A DNA stretch of 64,000 nt from Rhizobium sophoriradicis (GCF_003939025.1 NZ_RQIH01000010.1:124001-188000); one strand, 5' to 3'; positions 1 to 8,656 are shown, counted from the stretch's first letter. Made by a program: numbers and translations. The notes: a model not told the origin generated them from the sequence alone.

Positions 1-1063
1 GATTGGCGAAAGGACACACCATCGCCATGGCGACGAGCGCCATCATGATCGGAAAGCGCCAGCTGATCCATCCGGTTCCGAGCATATGGCGAGGCGAAAC
101 ACAAGCGAGCAGCAGCAGCCCGCTGGCGGCCACGGCAAGGCCCGCATGCACGCGGATATCGCCCGCGCGTGCGGCACGCGTGCAGATGAGGATCAACGGC
201 AGAACCATCACCACGTCTACCACCGGAATGTATGTGGTGATCGCGGAGAGCAAATTCATGAGAATCAGGACGACGCCGTCGTTCCAGGCAAGGGCAAGGC
301 CGTTATCACCGGCGTTGGGCAAAGCTGGCGAACGGAGATAGAGTGCGAACGGCGGCAGAACGCATGCGCCCAGCGCCAGCGTCAACCGGCCGGCGAGCCG
401 CATCAGCCCCGCCTTCGATCCCAAGACGTCGAAACGCCAGGAAAATTCGAGGCCGCAGATGATCGCCATATAGAAGCCGAGCGAGAAGATGTGCATCACC
501 GTCAGCATGAGCACGGCGGCAAGCCGCCAGGCGAAAAGCAGGACGGGATTGCGGCGCTGTAACCGCAGGTCGGCGCAGGCGAAGAACAAGGCCATGCCGA
601 GGCCGATCTGGAAGTTGATGAAGCCGCCGATCATCGTGGCGCACCAGCCAAGCGACAGCATTGCAATCTGCCAATAGGACCGGCTGCCGAAAAGCGTCCG
701 GTGCAGCGCGATCGCGCCAAGCGGCGGCAGCACGATCGCCAGGAAAAGCAAAGCCCGCGCCAGCCTGTCGGCCCCGACAAGCGGCCCTATTCGGGCCGCC
801 AGAAGATCGATCCCGACATTGGTGAAGGTGCGGTTCCAATCGACCGCATAGACCTCCGGAAACGGCTGCTCGCCGATGCCCCCGGATAGAAGCCAGATAC
901 GAGCGTAGTGATTGGCGTAATCAAGAACTGGCGGAAAGCGGAATAACAGGACCAGGAGGGCGACAAACGCGACGAAAACCGCGATCGCAATGGTGGAATC
1001 CTGCCGGGCCGCCAATTCATCAGACCCGTCTGCGGCTACAGCAGGCGTGGAAATCTGGTCCAT
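1..1063 (-). CDS. Integral membrane protein, 3' end cut by window edge
   Basis: An open frame of about 354 codons runs off the left edge of the window without a stop. Translation shows an N-terminal hydrophobic segment rich in Ala, Val, Leu and Phe (about residues 24-41), then many further hydrophobic stretches, so this is a polytopic inner-membrane protein. Its ATG shares one base with the TAA of the upstream glycosyltransferase gene (TAATG), a sign of translational coupling. By context it is the membrane partner of a GtrB-type lipid-linked sugar system (a GT-C-like or DUF2029-like protein), but I cannot name a family from the sequence. The frame is well supported because alternative frames here are Arg/Pro-rich and non-membrane. 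Confidence 0.72.
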   Translation of the reverse strand, partial: MDQISTPAVAADGSDELAARQDSTIAIAVFVAFVALLVLLFRFPPVLDYANHYARIWLLSGGIGEQPFPEVYAVDWNRTFTNVGIDLLAARIGPLVGADRLARALLFLAIVLPPLGAIALHRTLFGSRSYWQIAMLSLGWCATMIGGFINFQIGLGMALFFACADLRLQRRNPVLLFAWRLAAVLMLTVMHIFSLGFYMAIICGLEFSWRFDVLGSKAGLMRLAGRLTLALGACVLPPFALYLRSPALPNAGDNGLALAWNDGVVLILMNLLSAITTYIPVVDVVMVLPLILICTRAARAGDIRVHAGLAVAASGLLLLACVSPRHMLGTGWISWRFPIMMALVAMAMVCPFAN

Positions 1064-2121
1064 TATCCGATCCGATCACTCTTTTGCGACGGTGGCGACT
1101 CTTCGAATCCGAAGGCCGCATCCAGCGCGGCAAGCTTGTCGCCGGCGCCCATCTCCGAAAAAGCAGCCGGCAGTTCCGCACGGTCGTTGCCGCGCAGGAT
1201 CGCCTCGATCATGAACATCGGCCGCTTCTTGCTCTCCTGCACGAGACGGCCGAGATATTCGCCGATGATGCCGATGCAGATCAGCTGGATGGCGCTGAAG
1301 GCGCTGACGGCGGCCATGATCGACGACCAGCCGGTGACCGTCTCGCCTTGCAGCCAGCGAATGAAGGTATAGACGAGCAGCACCATCGCGATGCCGGCGC
1401 TGATCATGCCGAGCCATGTGGCGATGCGCAGCGGCGTCGTCGAAAAGCTGGTGATCGCATCGAGCGCGAAATTGATCATCTTGCGCAGCGGATATTTCGT
1501 CGTGCCGGCAAAACGGGCGTCGCGCTCATAGGGCAGCGCCACCTGCCTGCCGCCGATCCAGCTGACCATGCCGCGGATGAAGCGGTCGCGTTCCGGCATC
1601 GCCAGCAGAATATCGACGACGCGCCGGCGCATCAGCCGGAAATCGCCGGTATCGCGCGGAATGGTCACGGAAGCGAGCCTGGAGAGGGTGCGGTAGAACA
1701 GCGAAGCGGTGGCGAGCTTGAACCAGGTTTCACCCTCGCGACGTGTGCGCTGGCCATAGACGACGTCGGCGCCACGCTCCATGATCGGCATCATCATCAA
1801 AAGCAGTTCGGGCGGATCCTGAAGATCGGCGTCGATCAGAAGGATGCGCTCGCCCCGCGAGGCGGAAAGTCCCGCCGTCGACGCCAGCTGGTGGCCGTGA
1901 TTGCGCAACAGACGAACACCGAGCACCTGCGGCACTTTTGCCGCCAGTTCCGAAATGATCTCCCAGGTGCCGTCGGAGGAACCATCATCGACGAGAATGA
2001 GCTCGAAGGCATCGCCGGCAACGCTCTGCGCGGCAGCAGAGGCACGGCGGCAGAATTCGCGCAGGCCCTCTTCCTCGTTGTGACAAGGCGCGACGATGGA
2101 AAGAAATGGTGCTTGCGTCAT
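1063..2121 (-). CDS. Glycosyltransferase family 2, GtrB/DPM1-like
   Basis: The 352-residue protein probably transfers a sugar from a nucleotide donor to a polyprenyl phosphate at the cytoplasmic face of the inner membrane. A GT-A fold is seen at the N terminus, with VDDGSSDGT (about residues 44-52) and the metal-binding DAD motif (about 97-99) followed by LQDPPELL. Two hydrophobic segments near the C terminus (about residues 230-295), separated by a short loop, match the bactoprenol glucosyltransferase layout. The downstream membrane gene is coupled by TAATG. Such pairs modify O-antigen or other surface glycans in other bacteria; the actual acceptor here is unknown. Confidence 0.88.
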   Translation of the reverse strand: MTQAPFLSIVAPCHNEEEGLREFCRRASAAAQSVAGDAFELILVDDGSSDGTWEIISELAAKVPQVLGVRLLRNHGHQLASTAGLSASRGERILLIDADLQDPPELLLMMMPIMERGADVVYGQRTRREGETWFKLATASLFYRTLSRLASVTIPRDTGDFRLMRRRVVDILLAMPERDRFIRGMVSWIGGRQVALPYERDARFAGTTKYPLRKMINFALDAITSFSTTPLRIATWLGMISAGIAMVLLVYTFIRWLQGETVTGWSSIMAAVSAFSAIQLICIGIIGEYLGRLVQESKKRPMFMIEAILRGNDRAELPAAFSEMGAGDKLAALDAAFGFEESPPSQKSDRIG

Positions 2122-2215
2122 GCGGACGGCGGTGCCTGCTTGATTGATGGCGCCAGCCTAGCCGGGAAACGTCAAGCATCCTTTAATACCGCATTTTGGC
2201 CGGAACCGCCGGCGT

Positions 2216-3124
2216 CTATTCCGCCGCCATCATCTCGCGCACGCCGTCGATGTCGCGGGCCGGCGACGCGCCATAGAGGCGGCTGTATTCGCGGCTGAAC
2301 TGCGACGGGCTCTGATAGCCGACGCGGTGACCGGCGGTGCCCGCATCGAGCCGCTCGACCAGCATCAGCCGGCGCGCCTCGTGCAGGCGCAGCTGCTTCT
2401 GGTATTGCACCGGCGTCATTGCCGTCACCGACTTGAAGTGGTGATGGAAGGACGACACGCTCATATTGACGCGCTCGGCGAGGTCCTCGATGCGCAGCGG
2501 CCGGGCGAAATTCTCCTTCAGCCAGGCGACGGCCCGCGCGATCCTGTTGCTGTGGCTGTCTGATGTGGCGATGTTGATCAGGCGCGCGCCGTGCGGCCCG
2601 GTCAGCACGCGGTAGAGGATCTCCTGCTCGATCAGCGGCGCCATGGCGGGAATGTCGCCTGGACGATCGAGCAAACGCAGCAGCCGGACGGCCGCATCCA
2701 TCAGCTCCGGCGGCGCGACGTTCACCACCATGCCGCGCTGCCCGTCGGTATCGGCGGCCGGTCGCGGAATATCGATGCGGCTGAGCAGTTCCAGCAGCTT
2801 TTCCGAATCGATCGCCAGCCCCAGGCAGAGATGCGGAACCTCGGGGCTTGCCTCCGTGACGCGCCAGGCGACCGGCAGATCGAGCGAGGTCAAAAGATAA
2901 TCCCCGGTCCCGTAGCTGATGAGCTCCGTGCCGAGCTGCAGGCTCTTGGCCCCCTGTAGCACGAAAGCAAAACAGGGCCGGTAGCTGCTGTGGAAGGGAT
3001 CGCTGGGCTTGGAGCGGCGGCTGACATGAAGATTGCCGATCGCAGTCGAGAACTCGCCGTCGCCAGGCGCGAAGCGCATCACGATGTCGACGATTTCCTG
3101 GTAGGGGCTGAAAGGCAAAGTCAT
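2216..3124 (-). CDS. AraC family transcriptional regulator (AraC_N type)
   Basis: A regulator of 302 residues with an N-terminal AraC-type ligand domain (about residues 20-180) and a C-terminal double helix-turn-helix (about 200-295); the recognisable pieces are LRIEDLAERVNMSVSSFHHH and YQSPSQFSREYSRLYG. It is divergent from the alcohol dehydrogenase gene at 3340 across a 215-bp gap, the usual arrangement for an AraC protein that controls its neighbour, probably in response to an aldehyde or alcohol (inference). The ATG at 3124 is preceded by a GAGAGAG-like ribosome site. Confidence 0.88.
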   Translation of the reverse strand: MTLPFSPYQEIVDIVMRFAPGDGEFSTAIGNLHVSRRSKPSDPFHSSYRPCFAFVLQGAKSLQLGTELISYGTGDYLLTSLDLPVAWRVTEASPEVPHLCLGLAIDSEKLLELLSRIDIPRPAADTDGQRGMVVNVAPPELMDAAVRLLRLLDRPGDIPAMAPLIEQEILYRVLTGPHGARLINIATSDSHSNRIARAVAWLKENFARPLRIEDLAERVNMSVSSFHHHFKSVTAMTPVQYQKQLRLHEARRLMLVERLDAGTAGHRVGYQSPSQFSREYSRLYGASPARDIDGVREMMAAE

Positions 3125-3339
3125 GCGGAAACTCTCTCTGTCTGAGGCCTGCTGAACGGCTCATATCCGAAGCGGCTTCTATCTAGGTCCGCTCGGGCAT
3201 TTCGAAAACGGGCCGTCCGTCCATTTTTGCAGGATCGTGCAAGAAGCTTGGAGGATCACTCTACCTCCCTCGCCGCGATCGGGGCAATAGTGCGTCATCC
3301 CGCTCAACCCCACCTCAAAAATCGAAAAGGAAGGTTCCC

Positions 3340-4386
3340 ATGCCTATCGCAAGAGGCTATGCCGCCACCGACGCTTCCAAGCCGCTGACCCCTTTCACCT
3401 TCGAACGCCGCGAACCGAACGCCGACGACGTAGTCATTGACATCAAGTTTGCCGGCATCTGCCATTCCGACATCCACACCGTCCGCAACGAGTGGAAGAA
3501 CGCGGTCTACCCGATCGTCCCCGGCCATGAGATCGCTGGCATCGTCTCCGCGGTCGGCTCCGCCGTGACCAAGTTCAAGGTCGGCGACCGCGTCGGCGTC
3601 GGCTGCTTCGTCGATTCCTGCGTCGGCTGCGCCGAGCGCGATCTCGACCGCGAGCAGTATATGCCGGGTCTCAGCGGCACCTACAACGACTTCGAAGCCG
3701 ACGGCAAGACGCGGACCCAGGGCGGCTATTCCGACTCGATTGTCGTCAAAGAGGGCTACGTCATGTCCATCCCTGACAATCTGCCGCTCGATGCCTCGGC
3801 GCCGCTGCTCTGCGCCGGCATCACGCTCTATTCGCCGCTGCGCCACTGGAATGCCGGCCCCGGCAAGAAGGTCGCGATCGTCGGCATGGGCGGCCTCGGC
3901 CACATGGGCGTCAAGCTGGGTTCGGCGATGGGCGCCGATATCACGGTTCTCTCCCAGACCCTTTCCAAGAAGGAAGACGGCCTAAAGCTCGGCGCCAAGG
4001 AATATTACGCCACCAACGATCCCGAGACCTTCACGAAGCTCGCCGGCACCTTCGATCTCATCATCTGCACCGTCAGCGCCGAGATCGACTGGAACGCCTA
4101 TCTCGGCCTGCTGAAGGTGGACGGTTCCTTCGTGGTCGTCGGCGCGCCGGAGAATCCGATCCCCGTTCATGCCTTCTCGGTCATCCCCGGCCGCAAGAGC
4201 ATTTCGGGCTCGATGATCGGCTCGATCAAGGAAACCCAGGAAATGCTGGATTTCTGCGGCAAGCACAACATCGTCTCCGAGATCGAGAAGATCAACATCC
4301 AGCAAGTCAACGAAGCCTATGAACGCGTCCTGAAGAGCGACGTCCGCTACCGCTTCGTCATCGACATCGCCTCGCTGGCGGCTTGA
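3340..4386 (+). CDS. Zinc-type NAD(P)-dependent alcohol/aldehyde dehydrogenase, YahK-like
   Basis: A 348-residue medium-chain dehydrogenase of the cinnamyl-alcohol dehydrogenase/YahK branch, which interconverts aldehydes and alcohols with NADP(H). Catalytic zinc ligands are visible: Cys41 in CHSDIH, His63 with Glu64 in GHE, and Cys158. A Rossmann GMGGLG motif lies near residue 183. The structural-zinc loop is degenerate: Cys94 and Cys97 remain, but the third and fourth cysteine positions appear to be Arg100 and Met108. The start is preceded by AAGGAAGG. An intrinsic terminator follows, and the divergent AraC gene is the likely regulator. Confidence 0.9.
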   Translation: MPIARGYAATDASKPLTPFTFERREPNADDVVIDIKFAGICHSDIHTVRNEWKNAVYPIVPGHEIAGIVSAVGSAVTKFKVGDRVGVGCFVDSCVGCAERDLDREQYMPGLSGTYNDFEADGKTRTQGGYSDSIVVKEGYVMSIPDNLPLDASAPLLCAGITLYSPLRHWNAGPGKKVAIVGMGGLGHMGVKLGSAMGADITVLSQTLSKKEDGLKLGAKEYYATNDPETFTKLAGTFDLIICTVSAEIDWNAYLGLLKVDGSFVVVGAPENPIPVHAFSVIPGRKSISGSMIGSIKETQEMLDFCGKHNIVSEIEKINIQQVNEAYERVLKSDVRYRFVIDIASLAA

Positions 4387-4395
4387 GGAACAAGA

Positions 4396-4422
4396 GCGGC
4401 TCCTTCGGGAGCCGCATTTTTT
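4396..4422 (+). terminator. Intrinsic terminator with UUCG tetraloop
   Basis: A perfect 8-bp stem, GCGGCTCC/GGAGCCGC, closes a TTCG loop and is followed by T6. It begins 10 bases after the dehydrogenase stop codon. Confidence 0.9.
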
Positions 4423-4437
4423 ATAACGGGACACTCA

Positions 4438-4585
4438 AGCTCCCTCATGCTCAGGTGGGTAGCCCGCAGGGCGGAGCCTCGAAGCATCCCCCGCAAGCGC
4501 CGCTCCAATCCGCCCATCGGAGCGCCCGCCCCCCCGTGCTTCGAGGCTCCGGCCTTCGGCCTGCGCACCTCAGCATGAGGCTCTC
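4438..4585. repeat. Inverted-repeat intergenic element (family A)
   Basis: Two imperfect arms face each other: CCTCATGCTCAGGTG and GCCTCGAAGCA on the left, and GTGCTTCGAGGC and CACCTCAGCATGAGG on the right. The element lies in the 489-bp gap between two convergent genes. A weaker relative is seen near 57085-57140. It resembles the mosaic palindromic repeats common in rhizobial genomes; I see no coding sequence in it. Confidence 0.7.
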
Positions 4586-4611
4586 TTTGTACGGGAAACT
4601 CTGTTACACGT

Positions 4612-4686
4612 ATCTAAGAGTCATTCACGGCGCGGACGCGCCGTGCTGGATTCCTGTGACAGGCGCAGGAATGACGGAGGAGAGGT
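4612..4686. repeat. Partial copy of inverted-repeat element (family B)
   Basis: It contains a perfect CGGCGCG/CGCGCCG hairpin and an ATTCCTG/CAGGAAT hairpin, and ends with GACGGAGGAGAGGTTG. Nearly the same sequence recurs at 38747-38830, where a complete two-armed version is present. This copy looks like the right half only. Confidence 0.75.
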
Positions 4687-4694
4687 TGCGCAGT

Positions 4695-4886
4695 GTGGCA
4701 CCCCCCTCTGCCCTGCCGGGCATCTCCCCCACAAGGGGGAGATTGGCAAGTGGGCAAACCTGCCCGTCTCTCTACCGTTTCGTCGAACTGCAAGGCCAAT
4801 TGTTTGGGGAAGACGTCGCGCCCAGCCAATCTCCCACCTGTGGGGGAGATGTCCGGCAGGACAGAGGGGGTGTCACACGGAACCCC
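4695..4886. repeat. MITE-like element with long inverted arms (family C), copy 1
   Basis: Arms of about 50 bases face each other: CACCCCCCTCTGCCCTGCCG and CAAGGGGGAGAT on the left, and their complement (AATCTCCCACCTGTGGGGGA, then GACAGAGGGGGTGTC) on the right, around a centre of roughly 85 bases. A second copy with the same arms and a related centre is at 13612-13800. Both lie between convergent genes. No transposase is encoded. Confidence 0.8.
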
Positions 4887-4911
4887 TCTCCCACTGTCTT
4901 CCAACTTGGGC

Positions 4912-6177
4912 CTACCCCTCCTCCCGCATCGTCTCCCGCTGCGTGATCAGCCGGGCGCTGTGCTGGCCGCTCAGATAGATCCACAACCAGTTCCAGGCGA
5001 CGGCAAAGCGCGAGCGGGTGCCGATCAGGAAGTAGATATGGGCGATGCCCCAGATCCACCAGGCGATCCAGCCCTTGAGCTTGATCCGGCCGAAATCGAT
5101 GATCGCCGCACTCTGGCCGATCGTTGCCAGGCTCCCCTGATGCCAATATTTGAAAGGTGCAGGCGCCGGATTGCCGGACAGGCGGGCGCGGATAACTTTT
5201 GCCACATAGCCGCCCTGCTGCTTGGCGGCGGGCGCTATGCCAGGCACGGGCTTGCCATCCTCCCGCATGACAGAGGCCGTATCACCGATAATGAAGACAT
5301 AAGGCAGGCCCGGCGCGCTCAAATCCTTCTCGACGATGGCACGCCCTGCACGGTCAGCCGGAATATCGAGCCACCGCGCCGCCGGTGAGGCGGTGACGCC
5401 GGCCGCCCAGACGATCGTGCGGCTGGGCGTGAAAGTCTCGCCGATTCCGACACCGTCGGCGCTGCACTCGGTGACCGGCTTGCCTAGAAGCACCTCAACC
5501 CCCAGTTTCTCCAGCGCCTTTTGCGCATAGGCCGAAAGCTCCTCCGCAAAGGTAGGCAGCACCCGCGGGCCGGCCTCGACGAGCACCACACGGGTCTTGC
5601 GCGTATCGATATTGCGGAATTCCTTCGGCAGGGTGAAATGCGCGAGCTCGGCGATGATGCCGGCGAGCTCGACCCCGGTCGGCCCGGCGCCGACAATGGT
5701 GAAGGTCAGAAGCGCGTCACGTACGGCGGGATCGGCCTCCATCTCCGCCTTCTCGAAAGCGAGCAGCACGCGGCGGCGGATCGTCGTTGCATCCTCCAGC
5801 GTCTTCAGACCCGGCGCCACCGGCTCCCATTCGTCACGGCCGAAATAGGCATGCGTTGCCCCGGTCGCCAACACCAGCGTGTCATAACCGAGAGTCATGC
5901 CGTTGCGTAACGAAACGGTCTTGGCGCCGCTATCGACACCGGTGACCTCGCCGAGCAGCACCGTCACGTCGGGCCGGTCGGCATAGAGGCGGCGGATCGG
6001 CCAGGCGATCTCCGAAGTGGAGAGAATGGTCGTCGCCACCTGATAGAGCAGCGGCTGGAAGAGATGATGATTGCGCCGGTCGACGAGCGTGATCTTCACG
6101 CCTGCACCTTTCAACCCGTTGACCAGCTGCAGCCCGCCGAAACCGCCGCCGACAACGACGACATGGTGATCACTCAT
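4912..6177 (-). CDS. ndh: Type II NADH dehydrogenase (NDH-2 family FAD oxidoreductase)
   Basis: The 421-residue protein oxidises NADH and passes electrons to quinone at the membrane without pumping protons. The N-terminal FAD-binding VVVGGGFGG motif (about residues 7-15) is followed by RRNHHLFQPLLYQVAT, typical of the family; the second dinucleotide-binding fold has IVGAGPTGVELAG near residue 161. The C terminus (about residues 370-400) is hydrophobic and aromatic, as expected for membrane attachment. It stands alone, with repeats downstream and no partner upstream. The family is clear; alternative substrates such as sulfide are less likely. Confidence 0.9.
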   Translation of the reverse strand: MSDHHVVVVGGGFGGLQLVNGLKGAGVKITLVDRRNHHLFQPLLYQVATTILSTSEIAWPIRRLYADRPDVTVLLGEVTGVDSGAKTVSLRNGMTLGYDTLVLATGATHAYFGRDEWEPVAPGLKTLEDATTIRRRVLLAFEKAEMEADPAVRDALLTFTIVGAGPTGVELAGIIAELAHFTLPKEFRNIDTRKTRVVLVEAGPRVLPTFAEELSAYAQKALEKLGVEVLLGKPVTECSADGVGIGETFTPSRTIVWAAGVTASPAARWLDIPADRAGRAIVEKDLSAPGLPYVFIIGDTASVMREDGKPVPGIAPAAKQQGGYVAKVIRARLSGNPAPAPFKYWHQGSLATIGQSAAIIDFGRIKLKGWIAWWIWGIAHIYFLIGTRSRFAVAWNWLWIYLSGQHSARLITQRETMREEG

Positions 6178-6525
6178 GCCCTGCCCCTTTGCGCCATCTT
6201 GCTGAAGTCAAATGTGGTCTTCGCCGCAAAGGATGCAACCGCCGTTTCGGAATGGCTCCCCTGCGCCGATCGCAGTCGACAGAGCGTGTCGCGCAAAATA
6301 CGCTGCGATTTTCGGGCGAGCAGCGTATGTCGGAAATTAAAGATTTAATGCACGAGGTGCGCATCTGCGCCGCGCCGTAAAGCCGAGATTATCACACATG
6401 CCTGCACTCCCAGCCAGCAAAGCTGGCCGAGCGGCAGTCACGCGTAGTGATCGCTGTCCGACCTCATCTCTGCAAGCCGACATTGGTCGGCTTGCAAGTT
6501 CCAAGCGCCGATGCGCAAGCGCCAA
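6178..6525. other. Intergenic gap, no gene seen
   Basis: No convincing coding frame is present. A stretch near 6281-6330 (AGAGCGTGTCGCGCAAAA) resembles the start of the repeat at 21346-21456 and may be a diverged member. A strong hairpin lies at 6471-6496. Confidence 0.5.
6471..6496 (-). terminator. 11-bp hairpin downstream of the BA14K-like gene
   Basis: TGCAAGCCGAC and GTCGGCTTGCA pair perfectly across a 4-base loop, 30 bases beyond the stop of the minus-strand gene. There is no T tract, so terminator function is an inference. Confidence 0.45.
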
Positions 6526-7029
6526 TCAATAAGGACTGATGCACTGGCGACGGGGTCCATAATAGGGCTGGAAGGTGTTATCGAAAGCCCTGTACGAACG
6601 ATAACGCGCGTAGCACCAGCTCACATGGCTGCCCCGCCCATAATAGACGGTCGAAGCATAGTTCCGATAGGGCGGGGCATAATACCGTCCATAGTAGCGG
6701 TAGGGCGGGCCATAGTAGCGGTAGGGCGAGCCATAGTAGCGGTAGGGTGAGCCATAGTAGCGGTAGGGTGGGTCGTAATACCGGTAGGGCGAGCCGTAAG
6801 AGGGCTGTGACAATGCGCTGCCAATGATGGTGCCGACGGCTAGACCACCCAAGGCCCAGCCCCAATTATCCCGCCGATGATGCCCGCCTCGGCCACGCCA
6901 CCGTACCTGCTCTATCTGTTGCTGCTGCGCCTCGATCTTGGGTGGGGTGATAGCGGGAAACGCCTGAGCCGGCGTGATCCCAGGGGCACCTATGATCAAG
7001 CATAACGCGGCGACGGTTAGCTTTCTCAT
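6526..7029 (-). CDS. BA14K-like secreted protein with Tyr-rich tandem repeats
   Basis: The ATG at 7029 is chosen because AGGAGA lies just upstream and because it begins a clear signal peptide (MRKLTVAALCLIIGAPGITP, cleavage after AQA). The 167-residue product then has a QQQQIEQVRW segment, a Gly/Ala helix (GLAVGTIIGSAL) and a run of PYRYYGS-type heptads (about residues 80-120). The C-terminal WCYARYRSYRAFDNTFQPYYGPRRQC is the BA14K-type signature found in rhizobial and Brucella envelope proteins. Function is unknown; export to the periplasm or outer surface is likely. The heptads come from 21-bp DNA repeats at about 6699-6803. Confidence 0.78.
   Translation of the reverse strand: MRKLTVAALCLIIGAPGITPAQAFPAITPPKIEAQQQQIEQVRWRGRGGHHRRDNWGWALGGLAVGTIIGSALSQPSYGSPYRYYDPPYRYYGSPYRYYGSPYRYYGPPYRYYGRYYAPPYRNYASTVYYGRGSHVSWCYARYRSYRAFDNTFQPYYGPRRQCISPY
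6699..6803. repeat. 21-bp tandem repeat inside the BA14K-like gene
   Basis: About five copies of a 21-base unit beginning GGTAGGGYGRGCCATAGTAGC are seen, each encoding the heptad PYRYYGS or a close variant. Divergence between copies is small, so copy number may vary between strains. Confidence 0.85.
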
Positions 7030-7312
7030 GACTGTTCTCCTCTGTCCTCCAACTGGAAGAAATATCCTCCCCTCATCCTGAACCAAAGGTGAACGCAATA
7101 TGTCGAAAACCGTTCCATAAAGAGACGAAATTAGTCGTGATCGATGGGCGGGGTGATCGGCTTTTCAGGCAATCGAGCCTAGCTTTTCCAAGGAAATGAT
7201 AGACTTGCCTTACGCTGTGCGGGACGCCCGGACCAGAGCAGTTTTTCTCCTGGCTGGAAACAGCTATGAATATCGCTGTTGCGCATAATATCGCAGCCCT
7301 CAAAATACCGGC

Positions 7313-7777
7313 TTACAGCGCGTAGCCCACGGGTATCGCCATTCCATGTTTCAATTCTTCCATCGAGATCGACGCTGAAACGTCGAAGAGTTCCAGCTTG
7401 CGCACGATCTGCTTATAAATTACGTCGTAATGCTCGACGCGCGGCAGCACGATCTTCAGGATGTAATCGTGGTTTCCGGTCAGCCGGTGCGCCTCGACGA
7501 TCTCGGGGATGTCGCTGATGATCCAGCGGAAGGCTTCCGTCCATTCGTCGGAATGGTGGGCCGTCTTGACGAGGGCGAAGACCGTCGTCGGCACGCCCAT
7601 GCGTTCGCGGTCGAGCACGATGATGCGCCGGGCGATATGGCCGCTTTCTTCCAGCCGCTGAATGCGCCGCGAGCAGGCCGAGACCGACAGCGCCACGCGC
7701 TCGGCAAGATCGGTCACGGATATGCCGGCATTCTTCTGCAGCATGTCGAGAATGCGTCTGTCACGATCATCAAGCAT
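7313..7777 (-). CDS. Lrp/AsnC family transcriptional regulator
   Basis: The 154-residue protein starts most plausibly at MLDDRDRRILDMLQ; an upstream in-frame ATG at 7804 would add nine residues. The N-terminal helix-turn-helix (ISVTDLAERVALSVSACSRR, about residues 18-37) is followed by a ligand-binding RAM domain (about residues 60-145) with GNHDYILKI. It is divergent from the racemase gene at 7932, so the amino acid metabolised there is a reasonable candidate effector (inference). Confidence 0.88.
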   Translation of the reverse strand: MLDDRDRRILDMLQKNAGISVTDLAERVALSVSACSRRIQRLEESGHIARRIIVLDRERMGVPTTVFALVKTAHHSDEWTEAFRWIISDIPEIVEAHRLTGNHDYILKIVLPRVEHYDVIYKQIVRKLELFDVSASISMEELKHGMAIPVGYAL

Positions 7778-7931
7778 GGTGTGAAATGAACCTTGCGCTC
7801 TCAATTTGCGTCATTTGGCCAATCGATGCAAAATAATAGCACGTCTTCCTCATAAAGGACAAACAATGCAAACCCGCCGCGCGACCATTGCGGCATCATT
7901 TTCGAAATTCGAAGCATGGGAGCACGAAGAG

Positions 7932-8651
7932 ATGAAAACGATCGGCCTGATCGGCGGCATGAGTTTCGAAAGTTCGGCGGTTTACTATCGCCTAGTCAAC
8001 GAGATGGTGCGCGCGCGCCGCGGCGGCCTCGCCTCGGCCGAACTCATTCTGCATTCGGTCAATTTCGAGGAGATCGTCGCGCTTCAGAAGGCCGGCGACT
8101 GGGCTGGAGCGTCCCGCCGTCTCGGCGAGGTGGCCGAGCGCCTGCAGGCTGCCGGCGCCGGCTGCATCCTGATCTGCACCAACACCATGCATCTGATCGC
8201 CGATAAGGTCGCGGCAAAAATCTCCGTGCCGCTGATCCATATCATCGACGAGACGGCGAAGTCGCTGCATGCCGCTGGCCGCAAGCGGCCGCTGCTGCTT
8301 GCAACCCGCTACACGATGGAGCACGGCTTTTATACCGACCGCATGAAAAGCCTCGGCCTCGACGTCATGGTGCCCGATGCCACCGACCGCACCACCGTGC
8401 ACGATATCATCTTCAACGAACTCTGCGCCGGCAGGGTGCACGACAGCTCGCGCGAAAAACTGATCGATATCATTGACCGCGCCGCGGAGCGCGGCGCCGA
8501 CAGCATCATCCTCGGCTGCACCGAGATCTGCCTGATCCTCGATCCCCACCGCCTGCCGCTGCCGGGCTTCGACACCACCGCGATCCACGCAAGGGCGGCG
8601 GTGGATTTCGCCCTTGGCACGGAGGACGCGGAGGCGGAAGAGGCTGCGTGA
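7932..8651 (+). CDS. Aspartate/glutamate racemase family protein
   Basis: The 239-residue protein belongs to the cofactor-independent Asp/Glu racemase superfamily. The start at MKTIGLIGGMSFESS is chosen because that is where homology-like sequence begins; upstream in-frame codons lack conserved features. Both catalytic cysteine neighbourhoods are present: CTNTMH (about residue 82) and GCTEI (about residue 196), with the family's SAVYYRLVNE near the N terminus. The likely role is interconversion of L- and D-aspartate or a related acid. The divergent Lrp-type regulator supports an amino acid role. A 15-bp palindrome follows the stop. Confidence 0.85.
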   Translation: MKTIGLIGGMSFESSAVYYRLVNEMVRARRGGLASAELILHSVNFEEIVALQKAGDWAGASRRLGEVAERLQAAGAGCILICTNTMHLIADKVAAKISVPLIHIIDETAKSLHAAGRKRPLLLATRYTMEHGFYTDRMKSLGLDVMVPDATDRTTVHDIIFNELCAGRVHDSSREKLIDIIDRAAERGADSIILGCTEICLILDPHRLPLPGFDTTAIHARAAVDFALGTEDAEAEEAA

Positions 8652-8656
8652 GGCCA

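Noticed and set aside
306..1020. Two open frames opposite or beside the first membrane gene
   Set aside because: They are Arg/Pro/Ala-rich; the correct frame, running from 1063 to the edge, gives a hydrophobic membrane protein coupled to the glycosyltransferase.
4383..5388. Several open frames over the repeats after the dehydrogenase
   Set aside because: They are translations of palindromic elements and of the antisense of ndh; none has a ribosome site or family match.
6170..6364. Short minus-strand gene upstream of ndh
   Set aside because: It overlaps the ndh start, is Arg/Cys/Ser-rich without features and has no ribosome site.
6699..6803. Short regular repeats as a CRISPR array
   Set aside because: The units are direct, contiguous and in frame inside a gene, without spacers.
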